NCBI GenBank assembly: GCA_004154925.1
Contig: QJNS01000710.1
Location: 47,399-111,398 of the forward strand
Length of the DNA stretch: 64,000 bases
Direction of reading: 5' to 3'
DNA from: Monosporascus cannonballus
Taxonomy: Eukaryota; Ascomycota; Sordariomycetes; Xylariales
Under the pieces are notes generated by a model. That model saw only the letters and a list, made by a program, of their open reading frames with translations, made no database searches and had not been told where the DNA came from. Every line of letters starts with the position of its first letter. Position 1 is the stretch's first letter. The position numbers and the translations under genes are program-made. This document shows, in pieces, positions 48,481 to 63,190 of the stretch.

Positions 48481-51400
48481 AAAGTTTTTAAAAATATTTT
48501 TTATTATTTAATATATTATTATAAATTATTAAAATTATATTATATAAAATAATATAAATTTTTTAAATTTTTAAATGATTGTAAACTGATTAAATAAAAT
48601 AAAAATATATATATAATTTAAATTGTTTTTGTTTTATTTGGTTTTATTCGATTTTATTAATTCCTATTTATCTTTATTTATTCCAATTTGAATATATATT
48701 CTTTTATTTTTTCAATTTCTTTTTTATTTGTTATAATCTGCCGTTATGCTCCGATATTTATTAGGCCTTAAACCTTATTGTTTATAGCGTACTAAATGCT
48801 ATAAAGATGGTATACCAGTTAACTTTTTTATTTCGATATTAACAAAACAATATAATATTTATTTAAGCCTTTTTACATTTTATCGATATTTATAATAATA
48901 AGACGTTCTTTTAAATCAAATTTAATTAGATATTATTGAAAAATGTCGGTTACGTTTACGTTTTTTATTTTTCGAATACGCTTTATCGAATTCGCAGCTT
49001 TTCGAATATTTTCGATGTAACGGTTTTATTATCTCTTTAAAAGGTATTACTTTTATCTGTTCTAAATTTGGTTTATTACGCCGTTAGGACTTAAATTTTC
49101 TTATCTTTAAATTACAAAAATTTCATAATTTTTTTAACGAAAAAAAACGAACGACGAACATAATCGAGCATATAACTATACGCGCGTTTTATACCTATCT
49201 TAAGTAACGATTTTTTAATATCTTTCGCGATTTTATATTTAAACTTTATGCAAAAAGGTTTCATAACAATAAAGTTAATAAAAAACGATCGAAAGTATAT
49301 CGGAAAAAAGGGGGATAAATTCATCTAAAACTTAATTATATTTGATTTATTAAGAATTATTACAAACTTCAAAAATACGAAGTCGAAATATGTATTAAGA
49401 TTAACGTTTATTTGCCATATATTACGTAGTTTTATTGTAATATATTTATTTATATAAATTATTCGGTACTTTATTAATATTTCGTTCAAATTAAAGTATT
49501 AAAATTTAATATATAATAGTTATATATTATTTTTTATCGAATTCCAATCCCGACCGGCGTTACCCTCGCGTATACCGACAAGCCCAATATATTTTTACCC
49601 GATTAAATCGATTTGCGAATACCTTCGAAAATATAATTACGATAGATCCAACTTTTAACGGGTGTAAAAAAATCGAACACCATACAGAACAAGGGGAATA
49701 AATTTTTTTTAATAATTGTTGATCGTATAGCAAAAATACGAAAAACCAATAGATCGAAAGTTGGTAGTTTTAATTTTGTTAAAGGAAATCTTTTTTCTAA
49801 CGGGTAAATAATAGCAGATCTAATTTTATATAATTCGATCTAATTTAATTTAATTATGCCAGAATTATTTCGGCTAGTTAAAATACGAACGGATTTAGTA
49901 GAAAAAGTATAACGTTGATCGAATTATTTTGCTTTATATTTATATATCTATTATTAAATACGAATTTAACGAATTCGTCTGTATATAAAATGCTTATATT
50001 ATCCGTACCTAGAAAAACCGCAGTTACGTCGTATACGGTTTTCCTTACGTTATGTAAATCTTTTTTTGATTCTAAGAAAATGGTAAATTATCGGATTCTT
50101 CTTAATTAAGCGGTATTTAATGGATTTCGGGCTAAATTTCGTAAATTTAATTTTATTAATTTCGAAGCTTATTTATCATAATTAACTTTAACATTATATA
50201 ATTATTATATCGAAAAATATAATAACTTTCTTATTATTGAATTTAAAAACTTTGAAATGTATTTATAATTTTCGTATTATGTCCAATTACGGAATAAGTT
50301 GAAAATTATTATTTAATTAATAAATAATTCGCTTTAAAAATTTAAATAATCCTATAAGAAATTAACGTTATTACGATAATATTTTAAATAATTACCTTAT
50401 TATTATTAAAAAACGAAACGAAATATTTTTAAATAACGAAATAAAAAGTATATAAATTCAATTAATTTAAATTAAAATTTGTAAAATTAAGTAAAATTAA
50501 GAAATAAAAAGAAATTTATATAAAAATCCATTTTTATAATACGTAATTTAATTTAATATAATCGAATAAAACCCAAATTAAGCTTAATTTTCTTTATTAA
50601 TTTCATCTGTTTTTAAAAAAAATATAAATACGAACGTTTTCGTATAATAGCCAATTTAGTTTATAACGGTAATTCTAGCTGTCCGTATTTCGGAACTTTT
50701 TCTATAAATTCCTTTTCGTTTATTATTATTTAATCGGGCTTATTGATATTCGATTCGAGGTTTGTTTCGACCTTGGTTATTTGTTCGGTTTTCGTCTGTT
50801 TTTTTTATTTTAAGGTTTTTATTCATTATCTTTTTTTTTCCGATTTATTTGATTTTTGTTTTTTTCGGCGAGATAGGGAGAAGTTCGTTAATTGCCGGTA
50901 AGTTATTATCCGTATTATTTTCGTTATTGTTATTATCGATAAATCTTTTATATTTCGAATTATGTTTATTTTACGTAAATTCGTTAACGTTTCGTCCCGT
51001 TTCGATATATAAGTTTAAGTAAATCCCTGTATTATTTTTATATATTATATGATATTATTTCTTAATTATATTAACTGCAACTGGCTTTTTTGAATATAAA
51101 CTTAGCTGGTAAATATTTTGATTTTTGCCGATAGTAACTTGCCCGGCAAATTTCTACGATTTCGTACGAAGGTCCATAGATATATTAGTTTTCTCGTAAA
51201 GTTATTCGATTAAAACTTGATATATAGGGAAAACGGCGTATAACAATATATTAATTGGAATTATTTTTCTACATATTTGGATTTTAATCCCTTCGGTCGC
51301 TTTTATCCTGCCTATAAGAAATTCCTTTTATTCGCATGCATATAACCGTAATCCAACCAAGATAATAAGGTTTTTCTTGAATTTTTTGCTATCGTTATTT

Positions 51401-51950
51401 ATTACGTCGAACCGAAAGCTTTTTTTTCGGGCGCGTTTTGTTACGGTCGAAAATTGTTACTATTAATTTAAGGTATTACCTTTAATAAAAGGTTGGACGG
51501 CCGTAAAAGTAATACATGCTGGAGTGAAAAAGGTACGATGAAGTCGATCGGATAAGGCAAGGTCGATTATTTCGGCAAAACGCGTAAGTAAATTTAACGC
51601 TGGAAGTTCTTAGTCGCAATAAAAGCAATTAAGCCATTAAGGGTTATTCGACTTAATTTTCGAATACAGCCGTTGCGTTATAGAATAACGGCCTTTGTTA
51701 ACTGCGATCGATATTATGCAGTTATATTAGATATAAGGGATATCAGTTATGTATGTATTGTTAACTAGTTGCACATACTTTAAAACGCGCGTTGCACTTT
51801 AAAATAATCTAGTTTCGGAACATATATATTCCGATCAGAGGGAATTTTCCGTATATAGGGTGCTAAATCACCCCCTATTAGCCGATATACTCCTTTAATA
51901 CTTTAATGTATTTACGGTATTAATTATTATAATTCTTAGAGCTATAGTTA
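48481..51950. other. RIP-type AT-rich DNA, no identity assigned
   Basis: No LTR, domain or convincing coding pattern was recognised. Small open frames (49112-49324 minus, 49915-50109 plus, 50762-51022 plus) are low-complexity. A relatively GC-richer part at 51480-51890 may be the 3' untranslated region or LTR of the Copia element that follows, but no second copy is in the window to prove it. Confidence 0.45.
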
Positions 51951-51959
51951 TTTATTTTA

Positions 51960-54900
51960 TTTTTCTTCCAGCGATTAAAGTTTTTTAATTAATTAATTTT
52001 TTCTTTAAAATCTTTTATAAGGCGTTTTTCCGTTAATCGAAGGTTTTCGTAATATTTATTAATTTTAATTATTTTTTAAAATATTTAAAAGGTTTGCGTA
52101 ATAAGACTTTTATTGAACCGTTGGTTAATATATTATTTATAAGTATACAATTTATTTTAATTAAGTTCTTTTTTGCGGTTTATCGTAATTAATAATTATA
52201 TATATTTACATATTGTAATTTCGTTATGAATAAGGTAATATTAGTATTAATATATTATATAATTTATTAATTATTGTATTATATATTTAACAGTTTTATA
52301 TTTAGAGTAACTCTTAATTTTTTAATTAATTAAAAATTAAATAACCTTTTTTTATAATTTACGTAAAAAATAATAGTGTCGTTTTTATTATAAAAGTAAT
52401 TATTATATTTTATTTATTCTTTTATTATTTTATTATTTTTTAAATAGTTTTATAACGTAAATTTAAAAGTTTTTTCAATCGATTATATTATCTGCGAAAA
52501 AGGCATTATTTTACGTATTTAATAAATTCTTTTTCTTGAATTATAACGTTAACGTTTTAGTTCTAATTAGGTATAATATAATTCGGTGAATAGTATTATA
52601 ATATATGTCGTTAGGGTTTAAGTTAAATCGGGTAAGTTGGGATATCGTAAAAAATATATCGGGTTATATATTAACTGCTCTAATAAAATAAAACCGATTT
52701 TTTTTAATATTTATTAATAAAGCTTAAATAAATTAAATTAAAATTCGACAATAATTTAATACTAATTATAGTTATTTTTAGGAAATTATTTGAATTTGTT
52801 TTAGGTATTAAGTTAATTAGCTTATTTATAAAGTTAGATTTAGATAATTAATTTTTTTATTATGTTTATATTTAATTATTTTAATATTAAGGAATTATTA
52901 TAAGTCCTTATTTTTCATTAAGGTATATTGTTTTTGTATTTGTTAAATTAATTAATTAACGAAATTTTCAATTTTTTTGCGATCTATTATAATAATATTA
53001 TTTATAAAAAAATCAATATCTTTTAACGAATAAAATAATAAGGTTCGTAAAAAACGGGGTTAAGTTCTAATTTTTTAAATATTTTAATAAAGTTCTTTTA
53101 TTATAACAAAGATAATTTTCTTAATTTATATAATATTTTCTTAATTAGAAAAACTTTATTACGTTACGGGTATCTTGAAAATATTTTTCTATATATTTTA
53201 TAAGATAAGTTAATATTTATAAAGGCGTTTATAACGTTATATTGCTTAAGTTTTAAATTAAATTTAATCGTAATAATAATTATAGTTCGAAATAACCTTT
53301 TAATAAACATAATTGCGTATATATTATTATAAGCGGTTTTAAGTTATTAATCGTTTCGTATAATAAGATAGGTTTTATATTTTTAAAATTAGTTATATTT
53401 ATTAAATTTATAAACGTATATTTATTTTTATTTTTACATTTAGTTCTTTTTAATAAAAAACTAATTAACGGCCTTTTAAAATCGTATTTCTTTATGGGTT
53501 TGTAAATAAGCTTTTTTAATTTTACGAAATATTTTTAATAGATATATATTTAGCTCTTTATAGTTTTGCAGCGGTAACGGTAAATTACGTTTATATATCC
53601 GGTTTTATAATTTAAATATCTTTTTTATACCAAAGTATTATTATTTTTCCGATTAAGATAACGCGTATTTCGTGTAATTAATTTCCTTAAACTTCTGTAA
53701 TTTACCGATTGGTTATCGTATATATTTATGAAAAAAGTTAAACGTTTTATATGAAATACGGTTTTTTATATTTTGTATTCGTTTCGTATAATATTTTTTT
53801 AATACGGAATATACGAGGAGCTTACGTTGATAACTTATAGAGTATTTTCGTTTTTTATCGTTAATTTGGATTAAACAATATAAAAGAAGTTTAGAATTAT
53901 TTTTATTTTTTTGTCGGCATAATAATTATAACAGTTATTAAGGTAAACGTTAATGGCGGTAATAATTTAGAGGACGGAAATAGTTCGAAAATAATAATCG
54001 TATAAAAATAATTAATCTCTTATAAATAAATTTGTTTTTTCGTATTTCGTACGTATTTTATATTAATATTTTTTAAACTTATTTTTTCATTTAACAGGTA
54101 ATTAAATTATTTCATTTGGGTTTTTATTTTTTTTATATATAAGTTAAATAATTATTATTTTAATGAAATATTTTTACTTATCGGAATAATGTTTATAATT
54201 TTTTTATAATATGCAGAAAATCGTTTTTCAAATTTTTAATATTATTTAAAAAAGTAACCTTTTCGTTAAACTTTATATTTCGAATAATAATAACCTTATT
54301 AATTAATAAGTTCTAGATTTCGTAAATATTTATAAATTAGTAACCCACAAAATAATTAATTTATATTTTAGAATTTAGCTTTTAAAATTCTTGTTTTTTT
54401 TATAGCGGTAATTATTATAATGTAAGTTATATAATTGTAGGTTTATAAATAAATTTGTTAAAACTTACGATTACATATTATAATATTATTTTTGTATATT
54501 AAGTAAATGTAATAAATTTTATATAGGCTTTAATAAAAAAATGAGTTTTTAGAAATACGGTTATATAAATATATTATTATTTTAAAAATATATACGATTA
54601 AAAACGAAAATAATTTAACGTTTTTTCGTATCGTAATTATTTTTTTAATTATATTTTTTAAAATATTTTGCATTTCTGTTTTAAGTTTAGATATATAATA
54701 ATAAAAATTTAAGTTTAACATTAAAAAAGGCGATTACAATATATTTCGAAATTAATAGTTTTTCAGAATTTCGTTGTTATATTCGACTATTTATGGCAAA
54801 ACTTTGTTTTGGTTTTTTAGGATTTTTAAGAAGTATTAAAACGTTATAATTAATATATTTTGCTTTCGATTCTCAAGATAAATATCCTAAATAAAATTTA

Positions 54901-56032
54901 AGTATTTATCGATAGTAAATATAACGTATCTATATTTTTCAAGGTTTTTTTTTTAAAGTTTATAAAGTCGATAACGATTTTTTGTCCTAATTAGGATATT
55001 TTTTTTGGCTTGTGGCGTATTAGCCTTTTAACTTTCGCCTTGCTATATGTTTAATATTCGACTGTTATAAGACCTTTTAGGCGGATTCCTTTCGTATGGG
55101 ATTGCAATTAAGCGATTATTTCGAGTTTTAGATATTTTAATTTTAGGTACTATATGGTACCGTTATCGATTTATAATGGTTTCGTTATATACGAAGTATT
55201 ATGTTATTTATAAGTTATTAAAATTATGTAAGTAATTATTATGTTAATATTTTCAATAACGAATTAATTAAATTTGTTTATTAAGATAATAATTATTTAA
55301 TTATATTTATTTTAAATAAAATTATTAATTTTTCGATTATTTTATTAATAATTTTTTTCTGAAGCTGCCGGAAAGATATCAGGTTATATACGAAATTTTC
55401 GCAATATATTATATCGTATAAATATAATATTTTCGTACCGTTAAGGCTTTGAAAAATTATATTAATTTTTCCGTACTCCTTAATCGGAACGAAATTATTA
55501 TCTATATATATCCCGTTACTTTATACAGTAAATTTAAAATTTAAAAATTTGTTAATCATATTAAAAATATATATTATAAATTTTAAATTTAAAATGGCTA
55601 AAGTTTTTAAAAATGGAATAAAATGCTTATAACGTTATATTAATTAATAATTAAAAAGTATGCTAATATTTATCGTACCTCTTTTAAAAGTTAATATATC
55701 TTTTATATAATAGGTTTTTTTTATAATTTTCGATAAGTAATCGATTTTCTTAAAAAAAGATTAATCGGCGAAAATTTATCCTTAAATATATATTATTACC
55801 TTATTATTAAAACGGAAAATTTCTAGGGTTTTTTCAAGGAATATATAATAATAATTAAATAATATATGGTAATTAATTAAGTACGTTTTATAACGGGTAC
55901 CTTATACGTTTAATTTTTAACGTTTTTGTTTATTACTGTTTCGGTCCGTATAGAAACTTTTACGGTTACTTCGTTTCGGCTTACGGCTTAAGGTTCTTTT
56001 TTGCGGTTAAGGGTTAATATTTTTAGGATTTT
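51960..56032 (-). pseudogene. Copia H pol relic: integrase, RT, RNase H
   Basis: RT is clearest at about 53310 down to 52960: FNLKLKQYNVINAF (the 'LELxQxDVxxAFL' box), ILYKLRKLSLL (an 'ALYGLRRSPLLW' type), LELNPVFYEPYYFI, and the catalytic box now FFINNIIII at about 53009-52985, where Val-Asp-Asp has become Ile-Asn-Asn. KKLII and IDKLAN-like sequence follow near 52850, then the RNase H tail to about 52000 (ending KVLLRKPFKIF). Order RT then RNase H at the 3' end, with integrase upstream, is the Copia arrangement. The catalytic aspartates are lost and stops are frequent. Confidence 0.75.
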
Positions 56033-56243
56033 CTTAATGTAAGATAATGGATAGTTGTGAGCTGAGTAAGGTGATCTCCGACTAGTCGTAAAGCAGATTC
56101 TAAGAAGTAAGTGTATTAGGTTATTTTTATCTGGCGTTTCTTATTAGCTGTTAAATGGTAGATTTATATTAATAAGTAGATCGGTGGCTGATCGGTGGCT
56201 GGTCGGTTATTAGCTTTATCCTTATAAGGGCTATATTTTTATA

Positions 56244-57920
56244 ATTATTTTCCCTTTTTAAATTGTTAATCCTTAATAGCATTATTATTAATTTGATATA
56301 ACGTATTTCGCAAATTTGGTTGCATATATTTGCCGATAATTTACCGTTATATTATGTTATAAGTAATTGCCGTAATAATTAATACGTACCATATTGCGTA
56401 ATTAATTATGTTCCGCCTAGTTTTTTATTATAATCCGTTTTTAATTTTACCTTATTTAATTTTTTTTTCTTTTTCGCGTTTATATTTTTATTTTTTTTGC
56501 ATATGCGTTCCGTTCGGTCTCCCGTTTTTCTTTATTTTTATTTCGCTTTTTCCGTTTGTTTTATATTTTATTTCCGTTCGCCATATTTTTTTTCGTAAGG
56601 AGTTTTAAGAGAAGTAATATTTTGATATTAAGGAGAATTAGGATTTTTTTAAACGTTATCTTTTTAACGCCGATGGTGAAATAAATATTAATCGTATTAC
56701 GGGTAGTAATAAGCCGTATTATATTTATGTAATATAACGTTATTTCGATTATTATGCGGCTTACGTTTAGGTTTCGGGCGTTTTAAATTACGTTGTAATT
56801 AATTATTATTACAAAACTTTTTGTGCGGTAAGTAATTATTTTTAATATTATTAATATCGTTATTTAATTTTCGTTTAAATTCCGATTATTTTTAAAGGTA
56901 CCATCCAGATAATTTTTTAATTTGGTACCGATAATTAGAAGTTAATCGACGAATTCGAAAAAGTTCGTATTACGGGTATTTAATACAAATATTCCCACGT
57001 AATTATGGTCGGTCGTCGATTCGACGTCCTTTGCGAAACCGAATTCGCCTTTAACGCAATTATTATTAAGGAATATTATTTTTTTAATATAATTAAAGTC
57101 GATTTCCGATCGTTTATTATGATTGCGGAAGTTTAATTTTAATATCGTTTTATGGGTTTGCAAATTTAAGTTTTTTTTATAAATATTACGGTTTTTTTAT
57201 TATTATTTTATGATTAATTTTTAATTAGGCGCAATTTTAGGGTACCCCTATAAATAAAGTGACTTTCGAAGGCTGTTATGTTATTACGTTTTCTGCTTAT
57301 AAGTATTTTCCGTTCATTTTTCAATATTTTAACGAAATTTTAATACTTATTAAGAACTATAATTAAAAAATAGTTTTACCCGGCAAAGCTATTACTAAAC
57401 CTAAATATATTAAACGTTTTAAGAATAACGCCTTATTTCCGATTAGTGATAAATTATATTCCGGTTATTTGGGCCCTGTTTTTCGTAAAAAATAAAATAC
57501 TTTTAAGTTTTTTCCGGATTTTATATTTAATAAGTTTAATAAACGTATCCGTTTTTTACCGTTATATATTCTCCGATTATTTTCTAATATTCCTATGTTA
57601 ATTTCTTTAATACGCTTATTAAAAGCTAATTAATATAAGGCTTAATAATTAAACGCAAAATTTTGTTTTCGAAATAAAGATTTAATTTTTTTTTATATTA
57701 TTTATAGGTTTTTAATCGGTATACAATAAGGTAATTATTTATTAAAGGTTTAAAAACAATTATATAACTAAGTAATATTTTAATATTAATATTTTAATTT
57801 TATTTAAAATTATTTTTTGTAATTTTTGTAATTATTAGCCGATTAATTTCCGATTAGGCTGTTATTATTTTACGGTTTTTAAGTAATTTTATTTCCTATA
57901 TACGTATTTAACTTTTTTTT
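56244..57920 (-). pseudogene. E3 copy of the extra 3' reading frame
   Basis: Minus strand. The best preserved part is an open stretch at 57163-56942: KTILKLNFRNHNKRSEIDFN, IKKIIFLNNNCVKGEFGF, KDVESTTDHNYVGIFVL and NTRNTNFFEFVD. A basic Lys/Arg-rich tail follows toward 56400. The same segments are in E2 (KSTTDHNYVGIFVLNIRN). The shared amino-acid pattern argues that this was once protein-coding. No domain recognised. Confidence 0.55.
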
Positions 57921-57924
57921 CGTA

Positions 57925-60900
57925 ACGTTATAATATCTTAAGCGCATATTTAAGGTATTTTCGGGGTTTTTACGTATTGTACTTGGCGGGCCAGCCGTTC
58001 CATTTAATCAGATATTCGCGTTACCCCCGGTTATTTCGATAGCGGACGATATTTTTTATTATTTATTCTTTTTGTTTTTTTGTTAGGTCTGGTAATGCCA
58101 TTTGGACGTCGCCCGGTTCCTAATTATGTTACGGTTTTAATAAAAATATTAGAAATATATTATATATCCGTTAATATTTAATAGGAAAAATTACTTTATA
58201 CGCCTAAAAATTTATTTGCTTTTTAATCGTAACCCGGATATAAATAAATACGAATTTTTTATTTTTGAATTTAAAATTTTTAATTAATAAATTTATTTAT
58301 TACCTTAATTAAAATTCTATGGGCGTATGGTATTAATCATAATATTTTTTCTGGGCTGCCGTTATTTTTTTAATATTTATATATTATTTAACGAATAACC
58401 GTTATTTTTTAAGGTATTTCTTAATTTTTTGTCCTTATTTTTTAAATTTTTATGGGAAATATTTTACTATCCTTAAATAATACCCATATAGGGCTTCGAA
58501 CGGAAAACGGCCGGTAAATACGTTCCGTATATTATTATGTACGAATTCCGTATTTCGTAATAATTTTATTCAATTATTTTGATATTTATTAACGTAATTA
58601 TAAAAGTAATATTTTAAGATTTAATAAATACGTTCCGTTTGCTTATCGGTTTGCAAATAATAAACGGTTAATATTTGCCGTTTTATTTTTTGCTTTTTGC
58701 AAAATTCCGCCTAAAATTAATTTATTAGCAGTTTATTTTTATTATTAATAATTTCGGCTGGCGTATTAAATTTGTATTTAATTTCGTTATAAAATAATCG
58801 GGCTAATTTAATTACGGTTAAGGTTTTAACCGTAAAAATAAATAGTTTTAATTTCGTAAAGCGGTCGACGATCACCAGGATTGCGTCGTATTTTAGCCCG
58901 TTTAAACCTAGGTTTTTAAGAAATCTCGTAATAAAATTTAACGAGATTTTTTGAAAAAATTATTTAAGTAACGGCAAAAGTTATAACTATTTATATGGTT
59001 TATAGCGTAACTTTATTATGCCCTAGTAATTTGGATATTGTTTGGTATATTTTCGGATATTATTTGCTATATTTTCCTAATGAAATTTTTTGGTTATTAA
59101 TTTTAGCATACGGATATATCTTATATGTTTTGCCTTTGGATTATTATGGTATTAGCTAATTAATTGTTTTCGTAAAATGCCTTATAACGGAATTACGAAT
59201 TTATTTCGATAATATAAAATTTTATTTAGGTTTAGGAAATATTTTCCTTTTATTCCGGCTTAAGGTTTAATTATTCGTATTAATTTTATAATATTTAAGT
59301 TTTTAGTTTATAACTTTCGAATTTAATTGTAAAATTATTAGGAAGTTTTCGGTTAAAATGCCGTTTTGTTTTTGGCTAATTTTTTTGCTAAGGAATATAA
59401 GACGTATTAGTTATAAATAATAACCTTAATATTAATTTTGTTTTTCCTAGACTTTTCGGAATCCAATCGTGGTATGGTTGCAATTTGCGGTTATTATTAT
59501 TTAACCGTTAATCATATTATTATTGTGATTTGTATTTATATTATTATTTGTAAGCGATAAGTTCGGTAGATATATGGTTCCTTATTTTTTTTAAAAAAAG
59601 TCTTTTGCAATCGTATAGCGAAAGTTTTCCGCTTTTTTTATGCGGATGGTAGTTACTTAAGTTTCCGCCACCTGAAATTTGTTTGGAAATTTTGTAACAA
59701 ACAAATTTTGCGTTATTTTTATGAGGCCTTTTGCTTTTTTATAATGTTTTAAATTGCGCTGTATATTTGCGACCGTTTTTCGTACGTTTTCCGGTGTGTT
59801 ATTTATAAGTCCGAATTTTTTAAATAACGTAAGAATTATATTTCTATACGTAATTTCCCTTAATATATAATCCGAGCGTTTAAATAATTTATCCGCCGGG
59901 TTAATAATATTCGGTTAATATTAGATTTTAAAATTAAATTACGTAAGATAATAAATTTATTAAGTTAATTTCTTTTTAAGGTTACGTGGCGGCGTTTTTA
60001 TTATATTTTTAACGCCATATAATTAGTAAATATTAAAAAAAAATTTCCGTATTTTTAAGATATTGCCGTTAATATTTTAAACTTTTTATGATCGCCAATA
60101 ATTCTTATTACCTTATAATTTACCGTTTTTCGGTTGGATTTAGCTTTTATAATTAATATATAATTAGGCGTTAATATTTTTCGTATTTTTATAAAAGTAT
60201 CCTTAATATGGTTTTTACCAAGACGTTTATTTTAACCCTGGTATTTTTGGCGTTATTTTAGTATCGGAAAATAATTACTAATTAAAAAGTATTTTTTAAA
60301 TTTCGGAATATCTTTTTAACTTTTTCGAATTACCGGAATTTTATTGTTTTTTTTTTTTACTTTGCGCCTTTTTTAAAAGTTTAATAATGGGTTCGATAAT
60401 ACGTAAATAATAGGCGATATATTTCCGATAAAAGTTCGCGAATTCCAGAAATATTTAAATATTATAAATTAACTTTGGCTTTAGCCATATTTTAATGGTA
60501 TTAACCCGTCGGCGGTCTATCTTTAAACTGTCGGTATTAATTATAAATCTTAGGAACTTTGTTTTTTTTTTTGAAAAATTCGTATTTAAACGTTTTAATA
60601 AATAATTAATATTATAATAATTATTCGTAAATTAACTGGAAATATTTTGCATATTTTTTTCGTTATTTAAATAAATAATTATATTATTTAGATATATTAC
60701 GTATATATGGTTAATTAATTTAATTAATATTTTATATATATAAATTTAAAATATAATTAATACGTTAATAAAATTAGATAATATAACCGTATATTTAAAC
60801 TGCTTATATTATATTCGGAAAACAGTTTTTTATTAATTATTTTTTTAATTTTAATATAATAATAAATATTTTTAAGATTAATTTTCGAAAATACCTTAAT

Positions 60901-63190
60901 TAATTCTAGGCGATATATTATTTTTAAAATTAAAGGTAAAAAGTATTAGTTTTTTATAATTAACGTATAATCGGAAATTATTATCTTTTTTAAGCATAAA
61001 TAATATTAGTATTTTTATATCCGTTTTCAAATAACGTATTCGGCTTGCTTTTAGGTTTTTTCGGATATATTTTTCGAATATTTTTTTAAGTTTTCGAAAT
61101 AAGGTAAATTAGGCCGAATAAGGGCGTTTTCCTTAGGATCAGGTTTATTACATATTTTGCCCTTAGTAATTAAGGTATTTTTTTCGTTATTTTTTCGGAA
61201 TATATTTGCTGGAAATTCTTTAGGTATATAAGGAAATTAGTTATTTTTTATTTTTATTATTTCCCGAATTCCGGGATATTTAATTTTTTGGTTAAGTTTA
61301 TTAGGTTAACGGTATAAATTTATTTACCGGAAAACGCTAGGTTTACGATTTTTTATTTATTAACTTTTTATAATAATCCGTATAATTATTAATATATAAT
61401 TATATTTAATAAGATTTTTAATTTATTTATTCCGGGTTTGAATAATAAAAGATTAAGCGTTTTTTAATTGCGGCGTATTGCAAAATAAATTTGCTTAAAC
61501 ATTTGTTTATTTTTATTATTATTTATTATATTAATAAAAATTTCTTAAGCTTTATAATATTTAATATACGTATTATTAACGTTAATAAGGCCCGGAATAT
61601 TTACGGAAATTAATTAAAAATTAAATTTCCTTATCAATTTTTTGCTTATAATATTTATTTATATTTTAATATTTATATTTATTTATACTATTACGTCCCC
61701 CGTATTTCTTTTAATGAATACCTTTTTTAAAAAAGCGGTTTTATTTTAATTATTTTATAATTATTAATTAAAATGGATTAAACGTATACGTTTTTTTTAG
61801 CTTTTTTTTTGGGTTTACGTCTAGGAATTAATTTAATTTATCGTTATACATTATAATATTTTATACGGCTTTCGAAAATTAATTTCCGTATGGCCGGAAT
61901 AATAAGATTTTTATATTTTTTTTAATTTATAATTTACGTTTTTATAATTTAGTTTTTTATAATTATAATATTTAAATAAATTTTTATAAAAATTAGGGAT
62001 ATTAAGTTGTACGGATTTATTCCGATTAAAATTAAATCGGCGATTATTTACCTTCCGAATATAAAAATACCTGCGGTCCTTATTATTTTTACGTAATATT
62101 TTTAATTTGTTTTAAGGATTTCTTTTTTCGAAAACGTTAAAGTAAAATCGTTTATTTTTATTAATATTTTAACGGAAAATAATTGATTTTTTTCGCCTTT
62201 TTTTAAGCGTCCTAATAACGTTTTACCTTATTTATTACGTAATTAATTTGTTTTAATTTAACGTTTTTCCGTAATAAGGTATTTTATAATTTTTATATTA
62301 ATTTATAAAAATAAATAAAAATAAAACGTTTATTATTTTAATTATTTTCCGGGTTAAAAATATTTATAGGCTTTATTTTATAAATTAGGAGCCTTTATTT
62401 AACGTAAAAATCTAACGGTAATTAATTAAATTATTATCGTAATTTTATAAATTATTTCTTATATTTTTTATCGAGAAAATTAGGATTTACGTAATTTTTC
62501 TTAATAAAAATTCATAAATTTTCTATTTTTAATTTTTTTTATAATTAAAGTAATTAAACGTAATACGGTATAATTATTAAACGTTTATAATAAAAATATT
62601 TATATAGTTTATGGCTTATTAAATATAAATAAAGGTATTTCGCTTTAGCTTTTCGACGTAAATTTCCGTAATAACTTTTATTTAATTTTTTTTAATCGAT
62701 ATATATTTAAAAAATTTCGGATAATTATAATGCAGTATTTATTTATCGCCTTTAGGCTTTTATAATAATATCGTAATTAATTTATAAAGTTTTGCTTTTT
62801 TAATTTATATTATTATTTATTATTCCGTTAATTATCGGAATAATTCCGAATATTATTTATTTTATTAACAAATAATTTCCAAAATCTGGTTATTATTAAA
62901 AAGTTTAACCTTTTTTTGCTTTAAATTCCGGAACGTATTTATTATATTATATCCGTTTTCCGATTATTTAATTAACAGTTATCGGAACGTATTCTTATTA
63001 TATATATAAGGGAATTCAGGATCCCGGAAACCATAATCCTTTATCCGTTAAGGCTCCGTTATAAGCTTTTTTGCTTATTTCCGTACTGTAATTAATCGTT
63101 CGTTAATTGGGTTCCGATCGGCGGTCTTTTCGATTAATAACTTAGGTTCGTTTTGCAATCGGCGAGCTCTGCTTCTGGTAATTATCGCAT
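57925..63190 (-). pseudogene. E3 gag-pol relic with best-preserved chromodomain
   Basis: Minus strand. The chromodomain at about 58035-57930 reads REYLIKWNGWPAKYNT, then KPRKYL, with Trp codons still TGG. Integrase is near 58500-58900, RT near 60640-60960 (KVFSKINLKNIYYYIKI on the complement of about 60840-60905). The gag start is near 63190-63060 (ARRLQNE and NEPINERL type). Stops elsewhere inactivate it. Confidence 0.78.

Noticed and set aside
49112..51022. Small frames at 49112-49324, 49915-50109 and 50762-51022
   Set aside because: Low-complexity Phe/Ile/Leu-rich translations typical of AT-rich RIP DNA, without motifs or codon pattern.
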